64,000 bases of DNA, from assembly GCF_000300855.1 (NCBI RefSeq), contig NZ_ALJF01000006.1:186001-250000 (forward strand), written 5' to 3'. The translations under genes and the position numbers were made by a program. The notes under the pieces are model-generated. The model was not told the DNA's origin and made no database searches. It worked only from the letters and a program-made list of their open reading frames with translations. Positions 39,161 through 47,348 of this stretch are shown here, one piece after another. Numbering within the stretch: the first letter of the stretch is position 1; each line of letters starts with the position of its first letter. The stretch is from Agrobacterium albertimagni AOL15 (lineage in GTDB: Bacteria; Pseudomonadota; Alphaproteobacteria; Rhizobiales; Rhizobiaceae).

Positions 39161-39529
39161 GGAAAAGTCTCCAGAAATGACGCGCGCGCGGCACCGGACA
39201 AAGGTGGCGCAAGGGCGCGAATATTCAATGATTGAGGCCACTTGTGGCCGCAGGATGAATCAGTTTGGGAAAAGAAACGGAGGTGACGCGCTCAGGCAGC
39301 CACAGCCATAAATCGGGGCTGGCGCGAAATACCGAATAGATCCATCGATGGCCCTCCCGCTTGCGTGTTGAAGTAGACTTCCGTTCTATCGGCCGACTGG
39401 CAAATTTTCCAGCCGGCTTTCGAGGCGATCGAGACATTCTGCCGCAACTGTTGCACACCGATCACAGACGGCCACAAGCAAGGCTGCGTCCGCCTTGAGC
39501 GACATGCCCCGATCGCATATGACCGCCCC
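39161..39529. other. 369-bp spacer without a confident gene
   Basis: This holds the start region of the ABC exporter (minus) and of trmL (plus). It contains a GGCCAC-TT-GTGGCC palindrome at 39236-39249 and one tiny minus-strand ORF (39386-39505) listed separately. No tRNA or known RNA element is recognised. Confidence 0.5.
39386..39505 (-). CDS. Possible 39-residue small protein
   Basis: An ATG-initiated ORF of 39 codons with rhizobial-like codon use, ending in RLESRLENLPVGR, with three Cys in the first half. No good ribosome binding site is visible. It lies divergent to trmL, whose start is 24 bp away. I do not recognise a family; it may be chance. Confidence 0.2.
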   Translation of the reverse strand: MSLKADAALLVAVCDRCATVAAECLDRLESRLENLPVGR

Positions 39530-39988
39530 ATGACAGACTTGCGCATCGCCCTCTACCAGCCAGACATTCCCGGCAACACCGGAACCATCCTCCGGCTCGC
39601 CGCCTGTCTCGGCATGAAGGTCGACATCATTGAACCTGCCGGTTTCGTGCTCTCCGACAAGAACCTGAAGCGCGCAGGCATGGATTATCTCGCAAGCGTC
39701 GCCATGACCCGCCACATCAACTGGGAGCGCTTCGACGCCTGGCGGCTGTCGGAAGGCCGCCGCCTCGTGCTCGCCTCGACCAAAGCCGCCCTGCCCTATA
39801 CGCGCTTCGACTATGCCGGAAATGACATCCTGCTCTTCGGGCGAGAAAGCGCCGGCGTCCCCGATCATGTCCATGACCGGGCCGACCACCGTGTGATCAT
39901 CCCCATGATCGAGGGCCAGCGTTCGATCAATGTCGCGATGTCGGCAGCCATGATTGCCGGGGAAGCGCTGCGCCAGACGGGCTTCTGA
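39530..39988 (+). CDS. trmL: tRNA (cytidine/uridine-34 2'-O) methyltransferase TrmL
   Basis: A 152-residue SPOUT-family enzyme that methylates the 2'-O of the wobble base in leucyl tRNAs. Seen: YQPDIPGNTGTILRLAACLG at the N-terminus, and the knotted SAM site with LLFGRESAGVPD and IPMIEGQRSINVAMSAA. Length matches TrmL/CspR. The N-terminal MTDLRIALYQPD start is family-like; no strong ribosome site precedes it. Confidence 0.93.
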   Translation: MTDLRIALYQPDIPGNTGTILRLAACLGMKVDIIEPAGFVLSDKNLKRAGMDYLASVAMTRHINWERFDAWRLSEGRRLVLASTKAALPYTRFDYAGNDILLFGRESAGVPDHVHDRADHRVIIPMIEGQRSINVAMSAAMIAGEALRQTGF

Positions 39989-40140
39989 CCCCGGATCTGC
40001 CGGAAACAGACATAAATCAAGGCGCCCGAACTCGCCCTCGCCTAGGATAGCGAGACGGTGGTGAAGCGCACCTTCAACGGCAATTGCTAATTCAACCGTA
40101 TCGCGCTATGCTGCATTGCAGCAAAAAGGGAGATGGAGTC

Positions 40141-41454
40141 ATGTTCGAGACAGCATTCGCCCTGGGTTTGACCCAGTTCGCCCGATCCTTGAGCTTTCCC
40201 GAGCGCTTGAGCCAGCGTCCGGTGCGCAACGCCGCCCTGGAGCCCTGGCGGCTCCGCAACACAGGCATGGACGCGCTCTACTATGACGTCAAGGCCCTAA
40301 GCGCCGACGAAGCCTTCTACATCAGCGACAGTCTCGCCTCGGAAGGCCTGATTATGATCGTCCCGCCCACAGGCGGCGGAATGCTCACCCTCTGTGACAG
40401 CGTCGAGGAATTTCGTCTGCGTGGCGGACGTGAAGTGCGCGCCATGGCGGTCGCCGGCATCGGCGGCTCGGCGATCGGTGCCGCCGCCTTCGCGCGCAAC
40501 GTCGCCGATGCGATCGACGCCCCCGTAGCAGCCGTGGTGTCGGGCTACGGCCTCGGCGACATCCTCAACGAGGCCATCGGCGGTGCCTTTCTCTTCGGCT
40601 GGCTCGGCCATGTCAGAAGCAATCTCGAGGTGATCGATGACGTCGTCGGTCGGCCGAAGCTCGGCGCCTATGGCAAGCGCGACGAGGAAACCGATACCAG
40701 TCGCCGCACCGGCCTCGATGCCGATACGGTGTCGACCCTGCTTGCCGATCCGACCCTGTCCTTCACCCTGATCGCCGGCCATTCCCGCGGCAACCGCGTG
40801 ATTGCAGATGCTCTCTACGCCTTGAAGGCCAGTGACCCGGGCCGGATCGAAACGCTCGCCAATACGGCGCGCATCGTCACCTTCGGCGGCCGGATCAAGA
40901 TGCCGGAAGCCTTCACCGAGGTCATCGACGTCGTCGGCGAACTCGACTGGTTCGGCGAACTGAATTCGCGCCCGAAGATCGCCACCGACATCAAGGTCCC
41001 CTTCTGCGGCCATTCGACCAATACCGACCTACCGACAGCCCTGAAGGTGACCAGAATACTCGGCAATATCCTTAGTGGTGAAGCACCCATGGCAGAAACG
41101 TCCACCGAGTCTGTGAGTGCAGTGACCGAGACGGCCCCAGCCGCCGTCATCGAAAACACCGTCGCAGAACCGGTCACCATTGCAACAGAACCCGTTGAGC
41201 CGGAAACCCTTCCAGTGCTGGCCGCAGAGGCGCCGCTTCCCGCCGTGATCGACGTTGAACCACCAGCACGGGACGAGCCCTTCCCGGAAACGTCGGCAGC
41301 ACCGGAGGCCGCAGAGCCGACCGTCGAGGCGGCCGCATCGCCGGAAGTCATGACCAAGGGCACCGACGTGCCGAAGAAGGCAGGAAAAGCTGCGACCCCG
41401 ATCATGGTCCCGCTGCCGCGCGGTAAGGCAAGGCGTCCCCGCGCGAAGAACTGA
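40141..41454 (+). CDS. Lipase-like (GxSxG) protein with acidic disordered tail
   Basis: A 437-residue protein. The N-terminal part (to about 310) resembles an alpha/beta hydrolase, with a nucleophile elbow GHSRG near residue 220, but I see no clear Asp and His partners and cannot assign a substrate. About residues 315-420 are low-complexity, rich in Pro, Ala, Glu and Thr, and the last 20 residues are strongly basic (RGKARRPRAKN). ATG 40141 is preceded by AGGGAG. A terminator follows. The tail suggests binding to another protein or a polymer surface. Confidence 0.6.
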   Translation: MFETAFALGLTQFARSLSFPERLSQRPVRNAALEPWRLRNTGMDALYYDVKALSADEAFYISDSLASEGLIMIVPPTGGGMLTLCDSVEEFRLRGGREVRAMAVAGIGGSAIGAAAFARNVADAIDAPVAAVVSGYGLGDILNEAIGGAFLFGWLGHVRSNLEVIDDVVGRPKLGAYGKRDEETDTSRRTGLDADTVSTLLADPTLSFTLIAGHSRGNRVIADALYALKASDPGRIETLANTARIVTFGGRIKMPEAFTEVIDVVGELDWFGELNSRPKIATDIKVPFCGHSTNTDLPTALKVTRILGNILSGEAPMAETSTESVSAVTETAPAAVIENTVAEPVTIATEPVEPETLPVLAAEAPLPAVIDVEPPARDEPFPETSAAPEAAEPTVEAAASPEVMTKGTDVPKKAGKAATPIMVPLPRGKARRPRAKN

Positions 41455-41483
41455 CGAGCGGCAAGTCAGCCGCCAGAAACAGC

Positions 41484-41510
41484 AAAAGGCCCGCGCGAAG
41501 CGGGCCTTTT
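41484..41510 (+). terminator. Rho-independent terminator
   Basis: GGCCCGC pairs with GCGGGCC across a 5-base loop, flanked by A4 and T4, so it may serve both the plus-strand lipase-like gene and the convergent flagellin gene. Confidence 0.8.
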
Positions 41511-41534
41511 CGATTCACAAACAGAAGCTTGAGC

Positions 41535-42488
41535 TCAGAGCTTCAACCACGACGTCATCGACACGTTCGCGATGTTGAGCGCCGAGGACTGCAACTGATC
41601 CTGCACCTTCTCCGCCGTCAGCCGCACCCGCTGCTCGTTGAGCTCCGTATCGACCAGCCGGCTGACGCCGAGTTCGGATGACCCCTGCAAGCCCTGCAGA
41701 AGCACACCGCCGCCCGTCACCTGGCTGCGCGTCGTGCTCACCTCGGCACTGGCGCTGACCATATCGATCAGAACGCGATTAAGGGTCGAGATCATCCCGT
41801 CGATCTCGTCGCCGGTCGTCCGGCTATCGATCCTGATCTCGCGGGCCCCGGCCTCCGCCGGCTCGCGAGATTGCGCATCCATCAGGTAGTAATTGTAAGG
41901 CACGCCGCCGAGGCTGGTGCCCGCATAGGCTCGCGTCAAAACGCCTTCGCCCGCATCCTCGCGTGAGACAAGCGTCGATTTGGCGGTGTCGAAATCGACC
42001 ATGTTGATGGAGAGGCCGCCATCATTGCCCGTGGTCACGGAGGCGAGCAGCGAGGTGACCTTGGGCCGTCCGCCGGCCTCCACCATCAGCCAGTTGTCTC
42101 CGTTGAACGTGCTATCCTGAACAACTTCAACAAGCTCGGCCTTCATCTGCGAGATGTCGGCATTGATCCCATTGCGGTCGGCTCCGACGGCCTTGGCAAG
42201 CACGAGCTTCTGCTGGATGCGCGCGACGATATCCGTCGCCTGCTCCAGACCGAGCGCTGCCGTATCGGAGACTGCGGCCGCAATCTCGTTGGCTTCCTGC
42301 ACGCTGCCGGCCGAAAGGCTGCCGGGCCGCATGGTGGTCGAAATCGACCAATAGCTGGACGCATCCGTCTCAGTCTCGGCGACAGGTGCTGTCACCGCGC
42401 GCGGCGTCACGCGATCGAGCGCGGACGCGGCAGCGCTCGCCATCGAAGCCGCACCGGCAACGGATGGGTTGAGCCAGACTGTACTCAT
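41535..42488 (-). CDS. Flagellin-like protein with atypical N-terminus
   Basis: A 317-residue protein whose C-terminal 40 residues (VRLTAEKVQDQLQSSALNIAN) are a flagellin D0/D1 region, and whose central DASSYWSISTTMR matches the rhizobial flagellin SYWSIATTMR motif. The canonical N-terminal segment that packs against the C-terminal helix is missing: the first 40 residues are Ala/Thr/Val-rich with no NTAAMAAL-type start. No flagellar gene is nearby. It could be a specialised hook-associated or minor flagellin, or a decaying copy. AAGG lies seven bases upstream of the ATG. Confidence 0.75.
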   Translation of the reverse strand: MSTVWLNPSVAGAASMASAAASALDRVTPRAVTAPVAETETDASSYWSISTTMRPGSLSAGSVQEANEIAAAVSDTAALGLEQATDIVARIQQKLVLAKAVGADRNGINADISQMKAELVEVVQDSTFNGDNWLMVEAGGRPKVTSLLASVTTGNDGGLSINMVDFDTAKSTLVSREDAGEGVLTRAYAGTSLGGVPYNYYLMDAQSREPAEAGAREIRIDSRTTGDEIDGMISTLNRVLIDMVSASAEVSTTRSQVTGGGVLLQGLQGSSELGVSRLVDTELNEQRVRLTAEKVQDQLQSSALNIANVSMTSWLKL

Positions 42489-42648
42489 GGGAAAACCTTA
42501 TGTCGCATATCATGTCGATCCGAAGCCGGCATCATTCCGGCTATGTTCAAACGAGCCTAGCGACGAGGTTTTGTGATTGGCTTTCAAAGAAAGTTAGAAT
42601 TCTAGCGAATTGAGAATTTGCCGTTGGATCGCACCTGAACGGGCGCCG

Positions 42649-42909
42649 TCAATCGGCCGAGGGAAGCCGGCGCATGGTAAACTCGATCTGGTCTCCGTCG
42701 AGCTGCCGCCAGCTTTCCACTTCGGTCCAGTAAGCCGCCTTCGGAAAGGCGTCGAACCACTCGCGCGCCTTGGCTCGGGCCTCCTCGCGTGTCAGGCAAT
42801 AGGTCTCGCGCACGAACTGCCCACCCAAACGCCCGGCCGTTCCGGCGCGGTGGTCGGCGATCCGCTTCCTGAGACCTGTAAATGGCGGCGGGCCAGGTAT
42901 CTTCGTCAT
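42649..42909 (-). CDS. Hypothetical 86-residue protein
   Basis: A small soluble protein rich in charged residues, with REEARAKAREWFDAFPKAAYW and a C-terminal QIEFTMRRLP. No family is recognised and there is no signal peptide or membrane segment. It is transcribed toward the flagellin-like gene, separated by about 160 bp, and is divergent from hemF. The codon use matches its neighbours. Confidence 0.6.
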   Translation of the reverse strand: MTKIPGPPPFTGLRKRIADHRAGTAGRLGGQFVRETYCLTREEARAKAREWFDAFPKAAYWTEVESWRQLDGDQIEFTMRRLPSAD

Positions 42910-43048
42910 GAAATCCCTCGCATGGACAAGAGATTAATCCACGCAAAACCGGAAGGCGAGTCGATTTTACGGGGACACCCCCGCCCCCATATGGCCGCCT
43001 GCGATTTCACCTGATATTCGTTTGCCTGAAGAAGTTGAGGGGGACGAC

Positions 43049-43963
43049 ATGGAGCGACCGGTTCTGCCGAAAGGCCTGCCCGAGGATATCGAGGAGAAGA
43101 AGGACGCCGCCCGCGCCTGGTTCGAAAGTCTGCGCGATGCGATCTGCGCCTCGTTCGAAACCCTGGAGAACGAACTCACCGGGCCGATGTCCGATCGCGA
43201 GCCTGGGCGTTTTCAAGCTAAGGACTGGCTGCGTGAAGAGGGCAAGGGCGGCGGCGGCCGCATGTCGATGATGTATGGCCGCGTCTTCGAGAAGGTCGGC
43301 GTGCACACCTCGACGGTGCATGGCGAGTTTTCGCCCGAATTCCGCAAGCAGATGCCGGGCGCCGAGGAAGACCCGCGCTTCTGGGCGTCTGGCATTTCGC
43401 TGATCGCGCATCCCGTGAACCCGCACGTCCCGACGGTACACATGAACACCCGCATGGTGGTCACATCGAGCCAGTGGTTCGGTGGCGGCGCCGACCTGAC
43501 GCCGGTGCTCGACCGCCGGCGCAGCCAGGATGATCCCGACACCCGCCTCTTCCATCGTGCCATGGAGGTCACCTGCGAACGCCATCCCGCCGTGGCCGAC
43601 TACCCCGCCTACAAGAAGTGGTGCGACGAATACTTCTTCCTGCCCCACCGCAACGAGGCGCGCGGCATTGGTGGCATCTTCTTCGACTGGTTGACGGCAG
43701 ACGAGGACAAGGGCGGCTGGAACGCCAACTTCGCCTTCGTCCAGGATGTCGGCCGCGCCTTCAATCTCGTCTATCCGAAGATCGTTCGGGGCAATTTCAA
43801 CAACCCCTGGACGGACGAGGACCGCGAGGAACAACTTGTCCGGCGCGGCCGCTATGTGGAGTTCAACCTGCTCTACGACCGCGGCACGATCTTCGGCCTG
43901 AAGACCGGCGGCAATGTCGAATCAATCCTCTCCTCGCTCCCGCCGCTCGTGCGATATCCCTGA
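43049..43963 (+). CDS. hemF: Oxygen-dependent coproporphyrinogen III oxidase
   Basis: A 304-residue HemF that decarboxylates coproporphyrinogen III to protoporphyrinogen IX with O2 in haem synthesis. Signature segments are [43 protein letters not shown] and the terminal [14 protein letters not shown] with [15 protein letters not shown] 43049 follows GAGGGGG; a TTG at 43022 is an alternative. No co-directional partner is adjacent. It supplies haem to, among others, the cytochromes of petABC in this window. Confidence 0.96.
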   Translation: MERPVLPKGLPEDIEEKKDAARAWFESLRDAICASFETLENELTGPMSDREPGRFQAKDWLREEGKGGGGRMSMMYGRVFEKVGVHTSTVHGEFSPEFRKQMPGAEEDPRFWASGISLIAHPVNPHVPTVHMNTRMVVTSSQWFGGGADLTPVLDRRRSQDDPDTRLFHRAMEVTCERHPAVADYPAYKKWCDEYFFLPHRNEARGIGGIFFDWLTADEDKGGWNANFAFVQDVGRAFNLVYPKIVRGNFNNPWTDEDREEQLVRRGRYVEFNLLYDRGTIFGLKTGGNVESILSSLPPLVRYP

Positions 43964-44135
43964 TCGCTTGGGGTTACCGCTGACACGGTTATCCACAAGT
44001 CAATTCACGAAAAAGAATGAGCGGTGATTCCCGCCGCTTACGACAAAGTGTGTCGGGAACTTGACGGTTTTCATTGCGCTCACGCCGGACGGGGGGCATT
44101 CTGCGGCCTCACGCAGTATCGAGGAGGAGATTGCG

Positions 44136-44411
44136 ATGACCCCATCCAGCTCAGTGTCCGTATCCCGCGTCAGTGACCCCGCCGATCGTGCGCTCAAGGC
44201 ACCCGAATTGATCGATCGGCTGGCGGAGCAAATGCGTCAGTCGAGTGATGTCGACTTGCCCCATTCTTATTTCGTTGAGCAGGTGCGCCTTGGTCTGGCC
44301 GGCAAGGATCTCGCCGACCGGCTCGCCGCAAACGACATCGAAACCGGCAGCCATCGGGGCAAGCGCCAGCCCGCGCGCTCCGTTTTCCACGCCTGGGCCA
44401 TGCCCGATTGA
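44136..44411 (+). CDS. Hypothetical small protein
   Basis: A 91-residue Ser-rich protein, with ELIDRLAEQMRQSSDVDLPHSYF in the middle and no signal peptide. The ATG has GAGGAGGAGA six bases upstream. A rho-independent terminator follows it. No family recognised. A 12-base block before the ribosome site recurs upstream of the next gene. Confidence 0.65.
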   Translation: MTPSSSVSVSRVSDPADRALKAPELIDRLAEQMRQSSDVDLPHSYFVEQVRLGLAGKDLADRLAANDIETGSHRGKRQPARSVFHAWAMPD

Positions 44412-44440
44412 TCAGACAGAATCCACCGCGTCGATGCTTT

Positions 44441-44467
44441 GGCCCGCCCTGTGCGGGCCATTTTTTT
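44441..44467 (+). terminator. Rho-independent terminator
   Basis: GGCCCGC and GCGGGCC form a perfect 7-bp stem around a 5-base loop, followed by A and seven T residues, 29 bp after the small gene. Confidence 0.88.
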
Positions 44468-44536
44468 GGCATCCGCCGAACAATCGTGGCATTCTGCGGT
44501 TTCGCGAGAGTTGAGGCGACGAAGGAGGAGACGATC

Positions 44537-44725
44537 ATGAAACGCTTCGAATGCGGAACTCTGGTCCCCGGCTGCGACTGGCACACGCGCGCCGAGGAAG
44601 AGGCAGAAGTCGTGAGAAGGGCCGTGGAGCACCTGAAGGTCACCCATGGCGAGGAGATTATCCGTCCGTCCATGGTGGATCACATCAAGGAACGGATTCG
44701 CAACGATCAGTCCCAGACGGCCTGA
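44537..44725 (+). CDS. DUF1059 family small protein
   Basis: A 62-residue protein with the DUF1059 pattern: KRFECGTLVPGCDW near the N-terminus, giving two Cys, and HTRAEEEAEVVRRAVEHLK in the central helix. AAGGAGGAG lies upstream of the ATG. No role is established; the conserved Cys may bind a metal or be redox-active. It may share an upstream regulatory block with the preceding small gene. Confidence 0.8.
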   Translation: MKRFECGTLVPGCDWHTRAEEEAEVVRRAVEHLKVTHGEEIIRPSMVDHIKERIRNDQSQTA

Positions 44726-44751
44726 CACCGCGGGCGACTGCCCAAACGGCA

Positions 44752-44776
44752 ACGGAGCCCGGCATGCGGGCTCCGT
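44752..44776. terminator. Hairpin between convergent genes
   Basis: ACGGAGCCC and GGGCTCCGT form a perfect 9-bp stem with a 7-base loop, between the DUF1059 gene and the convergent fasciclin gene. No T-tract is seen on either strand, so its action as a terminator is uncertain. Confidence 0.45.
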
Positions 44777-44799
44777 GTCCAGAAAGAAGCTTGCGTGTC

Positions 44800-45288
44800 T
44801 CAGCTGCTCGGCAGCATGACCTTGTCGATCACATGAATGACGCCGTTATCCGTGCGGATATCGGCAGACACCACGTTTGCGCCGTCGACGGTTACGCCCG
44901 ACCCCGACTTGGAGACCGCAAGCGTGCGATCACCGCCGCTCTTGATCGTGCGGACATGGATGGTGCGGCCCGGCAGCATGGTTGAGGTCAGTTCGCGACC
45001 GACGACATGATAGCTCAGGATCGCGGCGAGCTGATCCTTGTTCTCGGGCTTGAGCAGGTTCTCGACCGTGCCGGCCGGAAGCGCTGCGAACGCCTCATCC
45101 GTCGGCGCGAAGACGGTCAGCGGACCGCCGCTCGAAAGCGCGTCAACGAGACCCGCAGCCTGAGCGGCGGCCAAAAGAGTGTTGAAGCTGCCGGCCTGTT
45201 GGGCTGTCTCGACGATATTGGCGGAATTCGCCGAAGAAGCGGCGAAGGTCATGCCGGCGGCAAAAAATGCGACTGCAATGCGGTTCAT
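44800..45288 (-). CDS. Secreted fasciclin-domain protein
   Basis: A 162-residue protein with a signal peptide (about residue 1-22, Ala/Ser-rich) and one fasciclin (FAS1) domain: IVETAQQAGSFNTLLAAAQA, the H1 motif LTVFAPTDEAFAALP, and H2 DNGVIHVIDKVMLP. Rhizobial FAS1 proteins have been linked to symbiosis and surface adhesion. ATG 45288 is set by the signal peptide and a GGAGGGACTTCC-like site; the upstream frame is non-conserved. Partner unknown. Confidence 0.9.
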   Translation of the reverse strand: MNRIAVAFFAAGMTFAASSANSANIVETAQQAGSFNTLLAAAQAAGLVDALSSGGPLTVFAPTDEAFAALPAGTVENLLKPENKDQLAAILSYHVVGRELTSTMLPGRTIHVRTIKSGGDRTLAVSKSGSGVTVDGANVVSADIRTDNGVIHVIDKVMLPSS

Positions 45289-45462
45289 GGAAGTCCCTCC
45301 TCTGAAGGCCAGATCGACGTCATGCCGATCGTGTAAAGCCGGAAGGGATACGCTGCCGAGATCCCGCACGGATCGCCGCAGCCGGGACACTCTTTGTTGA
45401 GTGATTGCCGATGAACCGAAGCCGATCACGCCCGTATTGGCTTCTCTTGATATCTCGAAACG

Positions 45463-46719
45463 TCAGGACCTCGCCAGCATGTCCAGCCGCGCGAGAAGAT
45501 CCTCGCGGCTGAGGTTGAACTGCGATGCGATCCAGCCTTCTTCGAGCTTGCCGAGAATTTCCCCGACCTTCGGTCCGGCAGGAATACCGGCGGCAAGCAC
45601 GTCGGAGCCCTTGATCGGCAGCACAGGCCGCACGAAGCCCTCCGCACGCTTCAACAGCGAAAACAGCCGCGCACTGCGGGTCATCGCCTTCTGGTCACCC
45701 TCCGCACGGGCACGGGCGGAGGCGAGCTCGAGCTTCAGCATCGAGATCATGCCGTCCTTGCCGAACCGGTAGAGATCGCGGTCAAAGGCAACATCGGTCA
45801 CCGTCTCCTGTGGCTTCGGCGCCCGCGCGAACCGGTCGAGCGCCATTGCCTCGGCATTCGACATCCGCAACCGCTCGGACAGCGTCACGAGCCGCGCTGC
45901 ATCCTTCGGCACGATCGCGCAAAGACGCAACAGCGCATCCGGCTCCCAGCCGAGCGCCTGTTCTGCTGCAATCAGGCCGGGGATCGCATCGATCCCCCAT
46001 TTCTCCGTTTCGGGCAGGATCTCGGTCAGCACGCCCGATTGGCGCATCCAGAGCAGCGCCCGCCCCGGATCCCGCGCCGACAAGAGCTTCTTGATCTCGC
46101 TCCAGACGCGCTCGGCGGAAAGCGATTTCAGCTGGCTGCGCGCCCTCGCACAAGCCTTCAATCCGTCAGTATCGGGGCGCCCGCTGCCGTAATGGGCAAA
46201 GAAGCGGAAGAAGCGCAGGACGCGCAGGTAGTCTTCGGCAATTCGCTGCTCGGCATCGCCGATGAAGCGCACTGTTTTCGTTTCAATGTCCTTCAGGCCA
46301 CCGACGAGATCGATCACCTCGCCGTCAACCCCGACATAAAGCGCGTTGATGGTGAGGTCGCGCCGGTCGGCATCCTCCTGCCAACTCGCGCCGAAAGCGA
46401 CCTCGGCATGGCGACCATTCGTCTCGACGTCACGCCGGAGCGTCGTCACCTCATAGCCCTTGCCGTCGACAACAAGCGTCACCGTGCCGTGTTCGATGCC
46501 GGTCGGAACCGCCTTGATGCCCTTGGCCGCCGCCCGTCCGCTCACCTCTTCCGGCATCAGCGTCGTGGCAAGGTCGATATCCCCGACCGGCAATCCCATC
46601 AGACTGTTGCGCACAGCGCCACCGACCACCCGTGTCTCCGCGCCGCCGCTATTCAGCAGCGTCATCAGCTTTTGCAGAGCGGGCTCCTGGAACCAGTCGC
46701 GATCGGCCAGATTGGTCAT
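45463..46719 (-). CDS. CCA tRNA nucleotidyltransferase (class II)
   Basis: A 418-residue enzyme of the tRNA nucleotidyltransferase/poly(A) polymerase family that adds or repairs the CCA end of tRNA. Catalytic head: VVGGAVRNSLMGLPVGDIDLAT with the paired Asp residues (about 30-55), then RRDVETNGRHAEV and DRRDLTINALY, and the neck RIAEDYLRVLRFFRFFAHYG. The C-terminal domain has no HD motif. The ATG overlaps the Nudix stop by four bases (ATGA), indicating coupling. It ends an operon of DUF1285, Nudix and CCA genes. Confidence 0.92.
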   Translation of the reverse strand: MTNLADRDWFQEPALQKLMTLLNSGGAETRVVGGAVRNSLMGLPVGDIDLATTLMPEEVSGRAAAKGIKAVPTGIEHGTVTLVVDGKGYEVTTLRRDVETNGRHAEVAFGASWQEDADRRDLTINALYVGVDGEVIDLVGGLKDIETKTVRFIGDAEQRIAEDYLRVLRFFRFFAHYGSGRPDTDGLKACARARSQLKSLSAERVWSEIKKLLSARDPGRALLWMRQSGVLTEILPETEKWGIDAIPGLIAAEQALGWEPDALLRLCAIVPKDAARLVTLSERLRMSNAEAMALDRFARAPKPQETVTDVAFDRDLYRFGKDGMISMLKLELASARARAEGDQKAMTRSARLFSLLKRAEGFVRPVLPIKGSDVLAAGIPAGPKVGEILGKLEEGWIASQFNLSREDLLARLDMLARS

Positions 46720-47348
46720 GCATAGAGCCTTTCGTAGAGCGTCCGGATGATGCCGGCCGTAATGCCCCAGATATGCCGCTCCCGATAGGGCATCACATAG
46801 AAATGCCTGACGGAGCCCTGCCACATCCGGCTGTCCTGCCGATGATTGGACGGGTTCATCAGGAAGGAAAGCGGCACCTCGAAGACGCTGTCCACTTCGT
46901 CGGGATTGAGCGTCAGTTCGAAGCCGGGTTGCACGACGGAAAGCACCGGTTGGATGCGAAACCCGGTCCCCGATAGATATTGCGGCAGCCGACCGACCGT
47001 CTCGACGAAACGACGATCGAGGCCGATCTCTTCTTCGGCCTCGCGGAGCGCCGCTTCTTCCGGAGAGGTATCCGTCGCATCGATACCGCCGCCCGGAAAG
47101 GCGATCTGGCCTGCATGTTGCCGGAGCTTGCTGGTGCGCTGGGTGAGGATGATCCGCGCCTCGTCCGGATCGTCGATCACGCCGATCAGCACCGCCGCAT
47201 CCCTCAGCTTCAACTGCTCGTATTGAAGAATGGTGTCGGGGTTCAGCGCATGGTCGCCATGGTCGCGCCAGGCATGTTCGAGCGGTGCGCCGACCTGTTC
47301 CAGCGCCCGACGACGAAAATCCTCTGCGGTAAACGTCATCAGGCTCAT
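46716..47348 (-). CDS. CoA pyrophosphatase-type Nudix hydrolase
   Basis: A 210-residue Nudix hydrolase of the NUDT7/YeaB group, which cleaves CoA into phosphopantetheine and 3',5'-ADP. The specific motif LTQRTSKLRQHAGQIAFPGG is followed by a good Nudix box (about 85-107) with RE-AEEEIGL. ATG 47348 overlaps the stop of the restored DUF1285 frame, and the gene overlaps the CCA gene at its end, so all three are coupled. Confidence 0.9.
   Translation of the reverse strand: MSLMTFTAEDFRRRALEQVGAPLEHAWRDHGDHALNPDTILQYEQLKLRDAAVLIGVIDDPDEARIILTQRTSKLRQHAGQIAFPGGGIDATDTSPEEAALREAEEEIGLDRRFVETVGRLPQYLSGTGFRIQPVLSVVQPGFELTLNPDEVDSVFEVPLSFLMNPSNHRQDSRMWQGSVRHFYVMPYRERHIWGITAGIIRTLYERLYA

Noticed and set aside
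35319..39235. 600- and 683-codon plus-strand frames opposite the chemoreceptor and ABC exporter
   Set aside because: They are complementary shadows of well-supported genes; their residues are unlike any protein family.
43964..44135. Replication origin near hemF
   Set aside because: Only one perfect DnaA box is present with no AT-rich element or other boxes, so it is not an origin.
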